In this document: positions 33,225 to 39,901 of the stretch, in pieces
Position numbering within the stretch: position 1 is the first letter of the stretch
Layout: each line of letters starts with the position of its first letter
Assembly (NCBI RefSeq): GCF_003525665.1
Contig: NZ_DQDX01000105.1
Coordinates: 1-39,901 of the forward strand
Direction of reading: 5' to 3'
Length of the DNA: 39,901 nt
Source: Flavobacterium sp.
GTDB taxonomy: Bacteria > Bacteroidota > Bacteroidia > Flavobacteriales > Flavobacteriaceae
Program-made: the position numbers and the translations under genes
The notes under the pieces: model-generated
What the model saw: only the letters and a program-made list of their open reading frames with translations
Database searches by the model: none
What the model was told of the DNA's origin: nothing

Positions 33225-33296
33225 TAGCCCGTAGGGGAATCGAACCCCTCTTACATGGATGAAAACCATGCGTCCTAACCGATAGACGAACGGGCC
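33225..33296 (-). tRNA. tRNA-Glu (anticodon TTC)
   Basis: A 72-nt cloverleaf on the minus strand: acceptor GGCCCGT paired with ACGGGCT (with a terminal G-U), anticodon loop containing TTC, T-arm GGGG-TTCGATT-CCCC, discriminator A. The CCA end is not encoded. Identical to the copy at 33342-33413. Confidence 0.96.
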
Positions 33297-33341
33297 AATG
33301 CCATTTTTTACTCTTGTAAATCTCAATAAATATTGAACTTG

Positions 33342-33413
33342 TAGCCCGTAGGGGAATCGAACCCCTCTTACATGGATGAAAACCATGCGTCCTAACCGAT
33401 AGACGAACGGGCC
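33342..33413 (-). tRNA. tRNA-Glu (anticodon TTC), first of a tandem pair
   Basis: Same 72-nt sequence and fold as the copy 45 bp downstream. A TATTTTTG box on the minus strand at 33439-33446 is placed to transcribe both. Confidence 0.96.
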
Positions 33414-33438
33414 ATTACATATTTTTGTAATGCGAGTG

Positions 33439-33469
33439 CAAAAATACAACTATTTTTAATTCACGCAAT
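33439..33469 (-). promoter_or_regulatory. Promoter of the tRNA-Glu pair
   Basis: On the minus strand an ATTG element (33466-33469) is followed by 19 nt and then TATTTTTG (33439-33446). This matches the Bacteroidota -33/-7 pattern and is the best-formed promoter in the window. Same spacing as the motif within the CRISPR repeats. Confidence 0.7.
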
Positions 33470-33497
33470 AGCTGAATCGACTTTTTTTATATTTTTT

Positions 33498-34976
33498 TTA
33501 GTATGCTTTTGCAAATAACACTCTACCAGCAGATTCCAATCCAGAAAAAACACATTTTCCTGTTTCTTCTTTACGATCTAATGGAATACAACGAATGGTT
33601 GCTTTGGTCAAATCTTTGATTTTTTCTTCGGTTTCTGGACTTCCATCCCAATGTGCCGAGATAAATCCGCCTTTAGTTTCTAATACATCTTTAAACTCTT
33701 CAAAAGAATTTACCTCTGTAATATGTTCCTTTCTGTAATCTAAAGCTTTTTTGAATAGATCTGTTTGAATAGTTTCTAATAAATCATTGATGTAAGTAAC
33801 TATTCCGTCTTTTGAAACAACTTCTTTAGAAAGCGTATCTCTTCTAGCAACTTCAAACGTTCCATTCTCTAAGTCTTTCGGACCAACAGCAATTCGCACT
33901 GGAACGCCTTTTAATTCCCATTCAGCAAATTTAAAACCTGGCTTTTGTGTGGTTCTATTATCAAATTTCACTGAAATTCTTAACTTTTTGAATTGAGAAA
34001 CTAGTTCGTTTACAACCAATGATATTTTTTCAAATTCTTCCTCTGTTTTAAATATCGGAACGATCACTACCTGAATTGGAGCTAAATTTGGAGGTAAAAC
34101 CAATCCGTTATCATCAGAATGCGTCATTACTAATGCACCCATTAATCTGGTAGAAACACCCCAAGAGGTTCCCCAAACGTATTCTTGCTTGCCTTCTTGA
34201 TTAGCAAATTTAACATCAAATGCTTTTGCAAAATTTTGTCCTAAAAAGTGAGATGTTCCTGCTTGTAAAGCTTTACCGTCTTGCATCAAAGCTTCAATAC
34301 AATAGGTTTCTTCTGCACCAGCAAAACGTTCTGTTTCTGTTTTTAATCCTTTTACAACCGGAATTGCCATAAAATCTTGAACAAAATCTGAATAAACATT
34401 CATCATTTTTTCAGATTCTTCAATAGCTTCTGCTTTGGTAGCGTGAGCTGTATGACCCTCTTGCCATAAAAATTCGGCTGTTCTTAAAAATAAACGCGTA
34501 CGCATTTCCCAACGAACAACGTTTGCCCATTGATTGATTAATAATGGTAAATCTCTGTACGATTGCACCCAACCTTTATATGTTGACCAAATAATAGCTT
34601 CACTTGTAGGACGAACAATTAGCTCTTCTTCTAGTTTAGCATTCGGATCAACCATCAATTTTCCTGGCTTATCTGGATCATTTTTTAATCTATAGTGAGT
34701 TACAATTGCACATTCCTTTGCAAATCCTTCAGCGTTTTTTTCTTCGGCTTCAAACATACTCTTCGGAACAAACAAGGGAAAATAGGCATTACTATGACCT
34801 GTTTCTTTGAACATTCTATCTAATTCTGCTTGCATTTTTTCCCAAATTGCGTAACCATATGGTTTGATAACCATACAACCTCTAACACCCGAGTTTTCGG
34901 CTAAATCTGCTTTTACTACGAGCTCATTATACCATTTGGAATAGTCTTCTGCTCTTGTTGTTAAGTTCTTACTCAT
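33498..34976 (-). CDS. proS: Proline--tRNA ligase
   Basis: A 492-residue class II aminoacyl-tRNA synthetase that charges tRNA-Pro. Seen: GCMVIKPYGYAIWEKMQ (motif 1 region), IVRPTSEAIIW (the TSE proline-binding loop), NVVRWEMRTRLFLRTAEFLWQEGHTAH (motif 2 with R-x-E-x-R-x-F-R-T-x-E), QAGTSHFLGQNFA and GALVMTHSDDNGLVLPPNLAP (motif 3 area), then the anticodon-binding domain (PIQVVIVPI; FKFAEWELKGVPVRIAVGPKD) and a C-terminal zinc-like domain. It lacks the long editing insertion, so it is the short, archaeal/eukaryote-like ProS form found in Bacteroidota. Divergent from the lipoprotein at 35077. Confidence 0.97.
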   Translation of the reverse strand: MSKNLTTRAEDYSKWYNELVVKADLAENSGVRGCMVIKPYGYAIWEKMQAELDRMFKETGHSNAYFPLFVPKSMFEAEEKNAEGFAKECAIVTHYRLKNDPDKPGKLMVDPNAKLEEELIVRPTSEAIIWSTYKGWVQSYRDLPLLINQWANVVRWEMRTRLFLRTAEFLWQEGHTAHATKAEAIEESEKMMNVYSDFVQDFMAIPVVKGLKTETERFAGAEETYCIEALMQDGKALQAGTSHFLGQNFAKAFDVKFANQEGKQEYVWGTSWGVSTRLMGALVMTHSDDNGLVLPPNLAPIQVVIVPIFKTEEEFEKISLVVNELVSQFKKLRISVKFDNRTTQKPGFKFAEWELKGVPVRIAVGPKDLENGTFEVARRDTLSKEVVSKDGIVTYINDLLETIQTDLFKKALDYRKEHITEVNSFEEFKDVLETKGGFISAHWDGSPETEEKIKDLTKATIRCIPLDRKEETGKCVFSGLESAGRVLFAKAY

Positions 34977-35039
34977 AATGAATAGTTTGGCATAAAAATT
35001 GTTTAACTTATTTTAACTAAATAGTTCGGCAAAACTAAC

Positions 35040-35047
35040 TATTTTTG
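35040..35047 (+). promoter_or_regulatory. TAnnTTTG -7 box of the Gly/Trp-rich lipoprotein gene
   Basis: TATTTTTG, 29 bp upstream of the ATG at 35077. A TTG a few bases later (35050) is in frame with the gene but would fall at about the transcription start. Confidence 0.6.
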
Positions 35048-35076
35048 TATTGTCCAACAATAAAAATGCTATAGAT

Positions 35077-36081
35077 ATGAAAACAAATTATTTTATTAAA
35101 GAAAAAAGCGCCATTTATACTCTATTTGGACTTTTGGCATTGGTTGTAACTTCTTGTGGTTCATACCAAAACAAATCGTATTATGACAATGATGGGATTT
35201 ATGGTGGTGGTGAAAGAAACGTTGCGACAGAAACAAACTCAAATAATGCTTATTACAAAGAATATTTCAGTTCTTTAAACAAAGAAAATGAAGAAATATT
35301 CACTAATGTAGACAATTATAATTCTTACCCAAATGACACTGTTAAAGTTGCAAACGCAAGAGTAGAAAACACTAACTATGGAAGTTGGGGTTCAAATCCT
35401 TCAAGCAATATAACCGTAAATGTTTATGACGACGGCTGGGGTTATGGCGGATGGAATAATTGGGGTTGGAACAATTGGGGCTGGAATAATTGGGGTTGGA
35501 ACAACTGGTATGGCCCAGGTTTTGGCTTAGGATGGAACAGTTGGTATGGTCCCGGTTTTGGATTGGGATGGAACAATTGGTATGGTCCAGGTTGGGGTTA
35601 CTATGGCGGTTGGTATGGTAACAACTGGGGTTGGAACAACAATTGGCATGGTAATAACTACGCATATTCTTACGGAAGAAGAGATTCAAGAGTTTATAAT
35701 AATTACAGCGCTGGAAGAACTTCAAACAATCGTGTAGACAGAACTATTTATTCTTCAGGCAGAAGAAACTCTAGCCCAACCTTCACAAATAGAAATAATA
35801 GTGTTAGAAATTCTGGTGTTAGAAGTAATTCAACTAGAAATGAGTCTTACAACACCAATAGACCGGTAAATAGTAATCCAAGAAATTATAACGATAACAG
35901 TACTCCAAGAACTAATTCTACTCCAAGAGCGGTATCACCTAGTAGCACTCCACGAAGCTATACACCAAGCAGCAATAGCGGTGGCGGAAGATCTGGCGGT
36001 GGCGGAAGATCTGGCGGTGGCGGAAGCTATGGCGGTGGCGGCGGAGGTCGTTCATCTGGTGGCGGTGGCGGAAGAAGATAA
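35077..36081 (+). CDS. Gly/Trp-repeat lipoprotein, low-complexity surface protein
   Basis: A 334-residue lipoprotein if started at ATG 35077, the choice that leaves the promoter box outside the gene. Signal: IYTLFGLLALVVTSC, with a good lipobox (VTSC-G). An acidic, Asn-rich segment follows. The middle is a run of NNWGW pentads and two longer repeats built on NWYGPGFGLGW. The C-terminal third is rich in Ser, Asn, Arg and Thr, ending in GGGGRSGGGG-type repeats. I know such proteins from flavobacterial genomes next to proS, but not with a defined function. Trp/Gly/Tyr repeats suggest a flexible or self-associating envelope protein. The porin gene starts 22 bp downstream. Confidence 0.82.
   Translation: MKTNYFIKEKSAIYTLFGLLALVVTSCGSYQNKSYYDNDGIYGGGERNVATETNSNNAYYKEYFSSLNKENEEIFTNVDNYNSYPNDTVKVANARVENTNYGSWGSNPSSNITVNVYDDGWGYGGWNNWGWNNWGWNNWGWNNWYGPGFGLGWNSWYGPGFGLGWNNWYGPGWGYYGGWYGNNWGWNNNWHGNNYAYSYGRRDSRVYNNYSAGRTSNNRVDRTIYSSGRRNSSPTFTNRNNSVRNSGVRSNSTRNESYNTNRPVNSNPRNYNDNSTPRTNSTPRAVSPSSTPRSYTPSSNSGGGRSGGGGRSGGGGSYGGGGGGRSSGGGGGRR
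35447..35640 (+). repeat. In-gene tandem repeats encoding NNWGW and NWYGPG units
   Basis: Four 15-bp units of the form TGGAAyAATTGGGGy (from about 35452) are followed by two longer copies of about 36 bp starting TGGTATGGyCCnGGTTTTGG, and then partial copies. Copies differ mostly at third codon positions, so the protein repeat is under selection. Confidence 0.85.
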
Positions 36082-36103
36082 TTGTTATACCAAAAAAATA
36101 AAA

Positions 36104-37606
36104 ATGAAAAAGATATTTTTAAGTTTTGCGATAGGCTTATTTGCAATTACTGGTCAAGCACAAAATATTAAAGAGATACTACTCTACTCTCAAGAAAACA
36201 TGAATGGTACTGCTCGTTTTAGAGCACTGAGTGGCGCTTTTGGAGCTTTAGGTGGCGATTTTTCAGCATTGAATGTAAATCCGGCTGGATCTGTTGTATT
36301 TTCTAATAATCAAGTTGGCTTTACTATTTCAAATTACCATAATAAAAATAATACCAACTATTTTGGTACAAGCGCTAACGAAACAGATAATTCATTAGAT
36401 ATTAATCAATTAGGTGGTGTTTATGTATTTGAGAACGAAGATAAAAGTAGTGGTTGGTCTAAATTTGCTGTAGCATTAAATTACGACAACATTAATAATT
36501 ACGATAATTCTATTTTTGTTGCTGGAACAAACTCAATAAACTCTATTGCAGATTACTTTTTGTCTTATGCCAATGGTATTCCTTTAAGTGTAGTTAGTGG
36601 TAATGATTTCAATTATGGTGATTTGTTTTACAATGAGCAACAAGCGTATTTAGGATACCAATCGTTCATAATAAATCCTACAGATACCAATCCGGGAACT
36701 ACAACTTATACTTCTAATGTTGCGTCAGGCGGAGACTACTATCAAGAAAATTCAATAGTTACTTCTGGTTACAACGGAAAACTTTCTTTTAATGGATCTG
36801 CGATATACAAAGACCGATTGATGGTTGGTGTTAATTTAAACGCGCATTTTAGCGATTACAGAAAATCTACTAGTTTTTTTGAAAGTAACAACAACAATAC
36901 TTCAACTAACTATTTGGTAGAAAGAGTTCGTTTTAATAATGATTTGTACACTTATGGAAATGGTTTCTCTTTTCAAATTGGAACAATCTATAAAGCTACC
37001 AAAGAATTTCGTTTAGGTTTGGCATATCAATCTCCAACTTGGATGCGTTACACAGATGAACTTTCGCAAAGTATTTCTGCGGTGAGTAGTAATGTCAATG
37101 AAGAATTGGCTGCAGATGTTGTAAACCCAAGGCTAACGATGATTTATGAGCCTTACAGAATGAGAACTCCAGGAAAAATAACTGCAAGTGCTGCTTATGT
37201 TTTTGGAAAAACTGGATTACTTAGTTTTGATTATGGTGTAAAAGATTATGGCAATGCTGCTTTTACTCCAGACAGCGACTTTCGAGACCAAAATGATTTA
37301 GTTGCTAATGTTTTAGGAGTTTCTAACGAATTTCGTCTTGGAGGCGAATATAAAATCAAGCGAGTAAGTTTGCGTGCTGGTTATAGATATGAAGAAAGTC
37401 CGTTTAAAAGTGAGAATGCACTTGGCGATTTAACTGGATATTCTGGTGGTATTGGATACAATTTTGGTGAAATAAAAGTAGATTTAGCGTATTCGTTTTC
37501 GGAACGTGATTATTTCCAAAGCATGTTTGATCAAGGTTTAACTAGAGCTTATAAAGTAAGTTCTAAAAACAGCAATATAAGTTTAACAATGTTATTTGAA
37601 TTATAA
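36104..37606 (+). CDS. OmpP1/FadL family outer-membrane protein
   Basis: A 500-residue beta-barrel of the FadL/TodX group, which takes up hydrophobic compounds such as fatty acids across the outer membrane. The signal peptide is MKKIFLSFAIGLFAITGQAQ. The mature N-terminus (GTARFRALSGAFGALGGDFSALNVNPAGSVVF) is the typical hatch motif of the family, including the conserved N-P-A. Many amphipathic strands follow, ending in SKNSNISLTMLFEL with the terminal aromatic-hydrophobic pattern. The start at 36104 is right: the longer frame upstream merely reads the Gly-rich end of the previous gene in another frame. It may serve the fad operon, though that is 27 kb away. A terminator follows. Confidence 0.92.
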   Translation: MKKIFLSFAIGLFAITGQAQNIKEILLYSQENMNGTARFRALSGAFGALGGDFSALNVNPAGSVVFSNNQVGFTISNYHNKNNTNYFGTSANETDNSLDINQLGGVYVFENEDKSSGWSKFAVALNYDNINNYDNSIFVAGTNSINSIADYFLSYANGIPLSVVSGNDFNYGDLFYNEQQAYLGYQSFIINPTDTNPGTTTYTSNVASGGDYYQENSIVTSGYNGKLSFNGSAIYKDRLMVGVNLNAHFSDYRKSTSFFESNNNNTSTNYLVERVRFNNDLYTYGNGFSFQIGTIYKATKEFRLGLAYQSPTWMRYTDELSQSISAVSSNVNEELAADVVNPRLTMIYEPYRMRTPGKITASAAYVFGKTGLLSFDYGVKDYGNAAFTPDSDFRDQNDLVANVLGVSNEFRLGGEYKIKRVSLRAGYRYEESPFKSENALGDLTGYSGGIGYNFGEIKVDLAYSFSERDYFQSMFDQGLTRAYKVSSKNSNISLTMLFEL

Positions 37607-37627
37607 TAAATTGTAAACGTAAATTAT

Positions 37628-37658
37628 AAAACCATTCGTCTTTCGGATGGTTTTTTTT
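37628..37658 (+). terminator. Terminator after the FadL-like gene
   Basis: Stem AAAACCATTCG/CGGATGGTTTT (one T-G pair), 5-nt loop, followed by a T run. Confidence 0.88.
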
Positions 37659-37677
37659 GTGTACTTCGCTTGCTATC

Positions 37678-37785
37678 TAGCCCTGATCTCGTCATTGTTG
37701 GAGCTCTCCCATTTTTGGGAAGCGACTGACGAGAGCAGGAAAAGGGTTTGCCAAAAATGCCCAAAAGTTTCGCTCCTTAAAATAA
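37678..37785. other. Structured non-coding element upstream of rimO
   Basis: Begins TAGCCCTGAT and is more GC-rich than nearby intergenic DNA. An outer stem pairs CCTG-A-TCTCGTCA (37682-37694) with TGACGAGA-G-CAGG (37727-37739): 12 bp with one mismatch. An inner hairpin is TCCCA-TTTT-TGGGA (37707-37720). A third small stem GGG/CCC is possible at 37744-37762, and the segment ends with TTTCGCTCCTTAA. No ORF here has protein-like features. I recall similar TAGCCC-starting intergenic segments in other flavobacteria but cannot verify a match. It may be a dispersed palindromic repeat or a leader RNA. Confidence 0.55.
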
Positions 37786-37799
37786 AAGATGTAATTTTG
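37768..37799 (+). promoter_or_regulatory. Promoter of rimO
   Basis: TTTC at 37768-37771, a 20-nt spacer, then TAATTTTG (37792-37799). The box is 19 bp upstream of the rimO ATG. Confidence 0.6.
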
Positions 37800-37818
37800 C
37801 ACTCCAATAAAAAAAGGT

Positions 37819-39120
37819 ATGAGAACCAAATCGTTAAAGAAGAATAAAATCAATGTTATTACGCTAGGATGTTCTAAAAACACTTACGATAGTGAAGTGT
37901 TGATGGGACAATTAAAAGCCAGCGGAAAAGATGTTGTGCATGAAGAAGAAGGAAATATTGTTGTAATTAACACATGCGGATTTATTGATAATGCTAAGGC
38001 AGAATCTGTGAATACCATTCTAGAATATGCCGATAAAAAATCGCGTGGAATTGTAGATAAAGTGTTCGTTACCGGATGTTTATCTGAACGATACAGACCC
38101 GATTTGGAGAAGGAAATTCCAGATGTAGATCAGTATTTTGGAACTACCGAATTGCCTCAATTGTTGAAAGCTCTTGGTGCCGATTATAAGCATGAATTAC
38201 TTGGAGAACGAATTACTACAACTCCAAAAAACTATGCTTATTTAAAAATTGCCGAAGGTTGTGATAGACCTTGCAGTTTTTGTGCAATTCCTTTAATGCG
38301 TGGTAAACACGTGTCGCAATCTATTGAGAAATTGGTGCGTGAAACAGAAGGTTTGGCTAAAAACGGAGTGAAAGAATTGATTCTTATTGCTCAAGATTTG
38401 ACTTATTACGGATTGGATTTATACAAAAAACGTAATCTTGCTGAGTTATTAGAAAACTTAGTAAAAGTAGAAGGCATTGAATGGATTAGATTGCACTACG
38501 CCTTCCCTACTGGTTTCCCAATGGATGTTTTGGAATTGATGAAACGCGAGCCAAAAATTTGTAATTACATTGATATTCCGTTGCAACATATTTCAGATAA
38601 CATTTTGAAATCGATGAAACGCGGAACTACGAAAGAAAAAACGACTAAATTATTGAAAGAATTTCGTGCAACTGTTCCAGGAATGACGATTAGAACTACT
38701 TTGATTGTTGGTTATCCTGGAGAAACTCAAGAAGATTTTGAAATCATGAGAGATTGGGTTCAGGAAATGAAATTTGAAAGATTAGGATGTTTTACTTATT
38801 CGCACGAAGAAAATACATCGGCGTTTGCTTTAGTTGATGATGTTCCAGAAGATGTTAAAAAAGCTCGTGCACAAGAAATAATGGATTTACAATCGCAAAT
38901 TTCATGGGATTTAAATCAGGAGAAAATTGGTCAGACTTTTAAATGTATTATTGATAGAAAAGAAGGTCAGTATTTTGTTGGAAGAACCGAATTTGACAGT
39001 CCGGATGTAGATAATGAAGTCTTAATTGATGCATCAAAATTCTATGTAAAAACTGGCGAATTTGTGATGGTAAAAATTACAGATGCTACAGAGTATGATT
39101 TGTACGCTGAACCGGTTTAG
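37819..39120 (+). CDS. rimO: Ribosomal protein S12 methylthiotransferase RimO
   Basis: A 433-residue radical-SAM enzyme that adds a methylthio group to an aspartate of ribosomal protein S12. The N-terminal UPF0004 domain carries three cluster cysteines (Cys18 in TLGCSKN, Cys53 in NTCGFID, Cys87 in VTGCLSE). The radical-SAM cluster motif C-x3-C-x2-C is at 148-155 (GCDRPCSFCAIP). HYAFPTGFP, IDIPLQHISD and MTIRTTLIVGYPGE mark the barrel, and a C-terminal TRAM domain follows (GQTFKCIIDRKEGQYFVGRTEFDSPDVDNEV). The SPDVD phrase favours RimO over the tRNA-modifying MiaB. Preceded by the structured element and its own promoter. Confidence 0.96.
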   Translation: MRTKSLKKNKINVITLGCSKNTYDSEVLMGQLKASGKDVVHEEEGNIVVINTCGFIDNAKAESVNTILEYADKKSRGIVDKVFVTGCLSERYRPDLEKEIPDVDQYFGTTELPQLLKALGADYKHELLGERITTTPKNYAYLKIAEGCDRPCSFCAIPLMRGKHVSQSIEKLVRETEGLAKNGVKELILIAQDLTYYGLDLYKKRNLAELLENLVKVEGIEWIRLHYAFPTGFPMDVLELMKREPKICNYIDIPLQHISDNILKSMKRGTTKEKTTKLLKEFRATVPGMTIRTTLIVGYPGETQEDFEIMRDWVQEMKFERLGCFTYSHEENTSAFALVDDVPEDVKKARAQEIMDLQSQISWDLNQEKIGQTFKCIIDRKEGQYFVGRTEFDSPDVDNEVLIDASKFYVKTGEFVMVKITDATEYDLYAEPV

Positions 39121-39123
39121 GTT

Positions 39124-39235
39124 TTAGATTGTAGGTTGCAGGTTGCAGATTTCAGATAGCAGGTTGCAGATTTCAGGTTGCAGATAACAGGTTGCAGATA
39201 ACAGGTTGCAGATTGTAGATTTCAGGTTTTAGATT
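39124..39235 (+). repeat. Sixteen tandem degenerate heptads, consensus NYAGRTW
   Basis: Exactly 16 consecutive 7-nt units without a length error, for example TTAGATT, GTAGGTT, GCAGGTT, GCAGATT, TCAGATA, ACAGGTT. Positions 3-4 (AG) and 6 (T) never vary; the others vary within fixed classes. It starts 4 bp after the rimO stop and is the longest of the heptad tracts. Confidence 0.95.
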
Positions 39236-39244
39236 AAAAATAAA

Positions 39245-39275
39245 AAAACTCCTAAACATTACGTTTAGGAGTTTT
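39245..39275 (-). terminator. Terminator of the DUF1573 gene
   Basis: Stem AAAACTCCTAAAC/GTTTAGGAGTTTT with a 5-nt loop. The longer T run is on the minus strand, so it mainly serves the minus-strand gene. Confidence 0.88.
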
Positions 39276-39300
39276 CCGTTCTTAACCAACCTTTAATTAA

Positions 39301-39714
39301 TTATGCTTTTGCTTGAACAGTTCCTTTAAAAGTCAATACTTTCGGAGTTGTATCAATATTTGTTGTTACAGTCACAGTTTTTGTAAATGAACCAAGAGCT
39401 GCAGCGTTGTAAGTAGCCTTCACAAAACCCGATTTTCCTGGAGCAATTGGCTCTTTAGTATAATCGGCAGCGGTACAACCACATGCAGGTTTTACAGTTG
39501 TGATGATAACCGATTTATCACTTGTATTTTTGAATTCAAATTCAATCGTTTTTGGAGTTCCTTGTGGGATAGTTCCAAGATCTACAGTTTCAGATTTCCA
39601 AGCGATTCCTGCAATTGGCGTTACTTTTTCAGTTCCAGTTTTATCTGTAGGTAAAACAGAAAACGACATTAATCCTAAAGCTAATGCCAACATTGAAATT
39701 TTAATTGCTTTCAT
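39301..39714 (-). CDS. DUF1573 domain-containing exported protein
   Basis: A 137-residue exported protein. The signal peptide is MKAIKISMLALALGLMSFSVLP. The rest is a single immunoglobulin-like DUF1573 domain: DLGTIPQGTPKTIEFEFKNTSDKSVIIT, then the hallmark PACGCTAADY with its C-G-C-T motif, PIAPGKSGFVKATYN, and TVTVTTNIDTTPKVLTFKGTV. The family is widespread in Bacteroidota; the function is unknown. The end (VQAKA) lacks any T9SS sorting domain, so the protein is probably periplasmic. A minus-strand TACTTTTG box lies at 39766-39773. Confidence 0.93.
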   Translation of the reverse strand: MKAIKISMLALALGLMSFSVLPTDKTGTEKVTPIAGIAWKSETVDLGTIPQGTPKTIEFEFKNTSDKSVIITTVKPACGCTAADYTKEPIAPGKSGFVKATYNAAALGSFTKTVTVTTNIDTTPKVLTFKGTVQAKA

Positions 39715-39765
39715 AAATATATTTTATAATTAATTTTAAATTTGAGTTCCTTAGTTTGAACAATT

Positions 39766-39773
39766 CAAAAGTA
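39766..39773 (-). promoter_or_regulatory. TAnnTTTG -7 box of the DUF1573 gene
   Basis: On the minus strand TACTTTTG lies 51 bp upstream of the start codon, giving a leader of about 45 nt. Confidence 0.6.
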
Positions 39774-39882
39774 CTGCACTCCTTTCAATACTGCTGTTAA
39801 CTGGTTTCAAATGTTTGTTAATGACTTGTTAAGTGGTGTTTTTACAGATTTTTTTTAGTAATATTACCTTTTAAAAGAGAAA

Positions 39883-39901
39883 ATAGAATATAGAATATAG
39901 A
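39883..39901 (+). repeat. Tandem ATAGAAT tract running off the window
   Basis: Two full copies of ATAGAAT and five bases of a third at the very end, the same unit and orientation as the tract at 3365-3409 that precedes the four-helix-bundle gene. Confidence 0.85.

Noticed and set aside
33102..33449. A 115-codon minus-strand frame with an internal duplication
   Set aside because: It is the translation of the two tRNA-Glu genes.
35981..36103. An Ala/Glu/Val-rich N-terminal extension of the FadL-like protein
   Set aside because: It is an out-of-frame reading of the Gly-rich codons of the preceding gene; a proper signal peptide begins at 36104.
37647..37883. Short frames on both strands over the structured element
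   Set aside because: They have no recognisable features and overlap a terminator, the hairpins and the rimO start.

Overview
The window is AT-rich chromosomal DNA from a member of the Bacteroidota, most likely Flavobacteriaceae (Flavobacterium or a close relative). Evidence: three large proteins end in the type B sorting domain of the type IX secretion system (T9SS); promoters have the Bacteroidota form TAnnTTTG; DUF1599, DUF1573, BT_3928-like and OmpP1/FadL families are present; and Shine-Dalgarno sequences are mostly lacking. Species cannot be read from the sequence.

Layout. (1) 1-2265: the end of a CRISPR array (27 full 46-nt repeats plus one cut by the window edge, about 30-nt spacers; repeat type fits type II-C; no cas genes in the window). 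It runs directly into the C-terminal stub of a WYL-domain regulator. (2) 2315-3358: a DUF2200 protein and a MarR regulator. (3) 3365-9446: a fatty-acid beta-oxidation operon in the order fadN-fadA-fadE, with a four-helix-bundle (23S rRNA IVP-like) gene lying between marR and fadN and bracketed by oppositely oriented 7-bp repeat tracts. (4) 9448-14518: rlmH; a minus-strand pair folP plus a lipoprotein; DUF1599; then a tight DoxX/MauE-like, TlpA-like thioredoxin and tpiA operon. (5) 14519-15088: a gene-poor gap with two terminator-like hairpins. (6) 15089-18803: a POTRA/beta-barrel outer-membrane protein and a two-gene ABC exporter. (7) 18804-28676: three consecutive T9SS-exported surface proteins. 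(8) 28693-33082: typA/bipA, a PAS histidine kinase with a single-domain response regulator, and rpsT. (9) 33225-34976: two identical tRNA-Glu genes and proS. (10) 35040-37658: a Trp/Gly-repeat lipoprotein and an OmpP1/FadL-type porin. (11) 37678-39901: a structured intergenic element, rimO, and a DUF1573 exported protein.

How the parts fit: FadN, FadA and FadE supply the full beta-oxidation spiral and the nearby MarR protein is the likely controller; the FadL-like porin could bring in hydrophobic substrates but lies far away. RlmH, RimO, TypA, rpsT, proS and tRNA-Glu are translation housekeeping. The ABC exporter, the OMP and the three T9SS proteins form a surface and secretion block.

Most unusual signals: a family of intergenic tandem heptads around an AG core that recurs in seven tracts; the four-helix-bundle gene bracketed by two of these tracts in inverted orientation inside a metabolic operon; the CRISPR array joined in frame to a WYL regulator stub at its conserved H-x-S-Q motif; and a promoter-like motif inside every CRISPR repeat.
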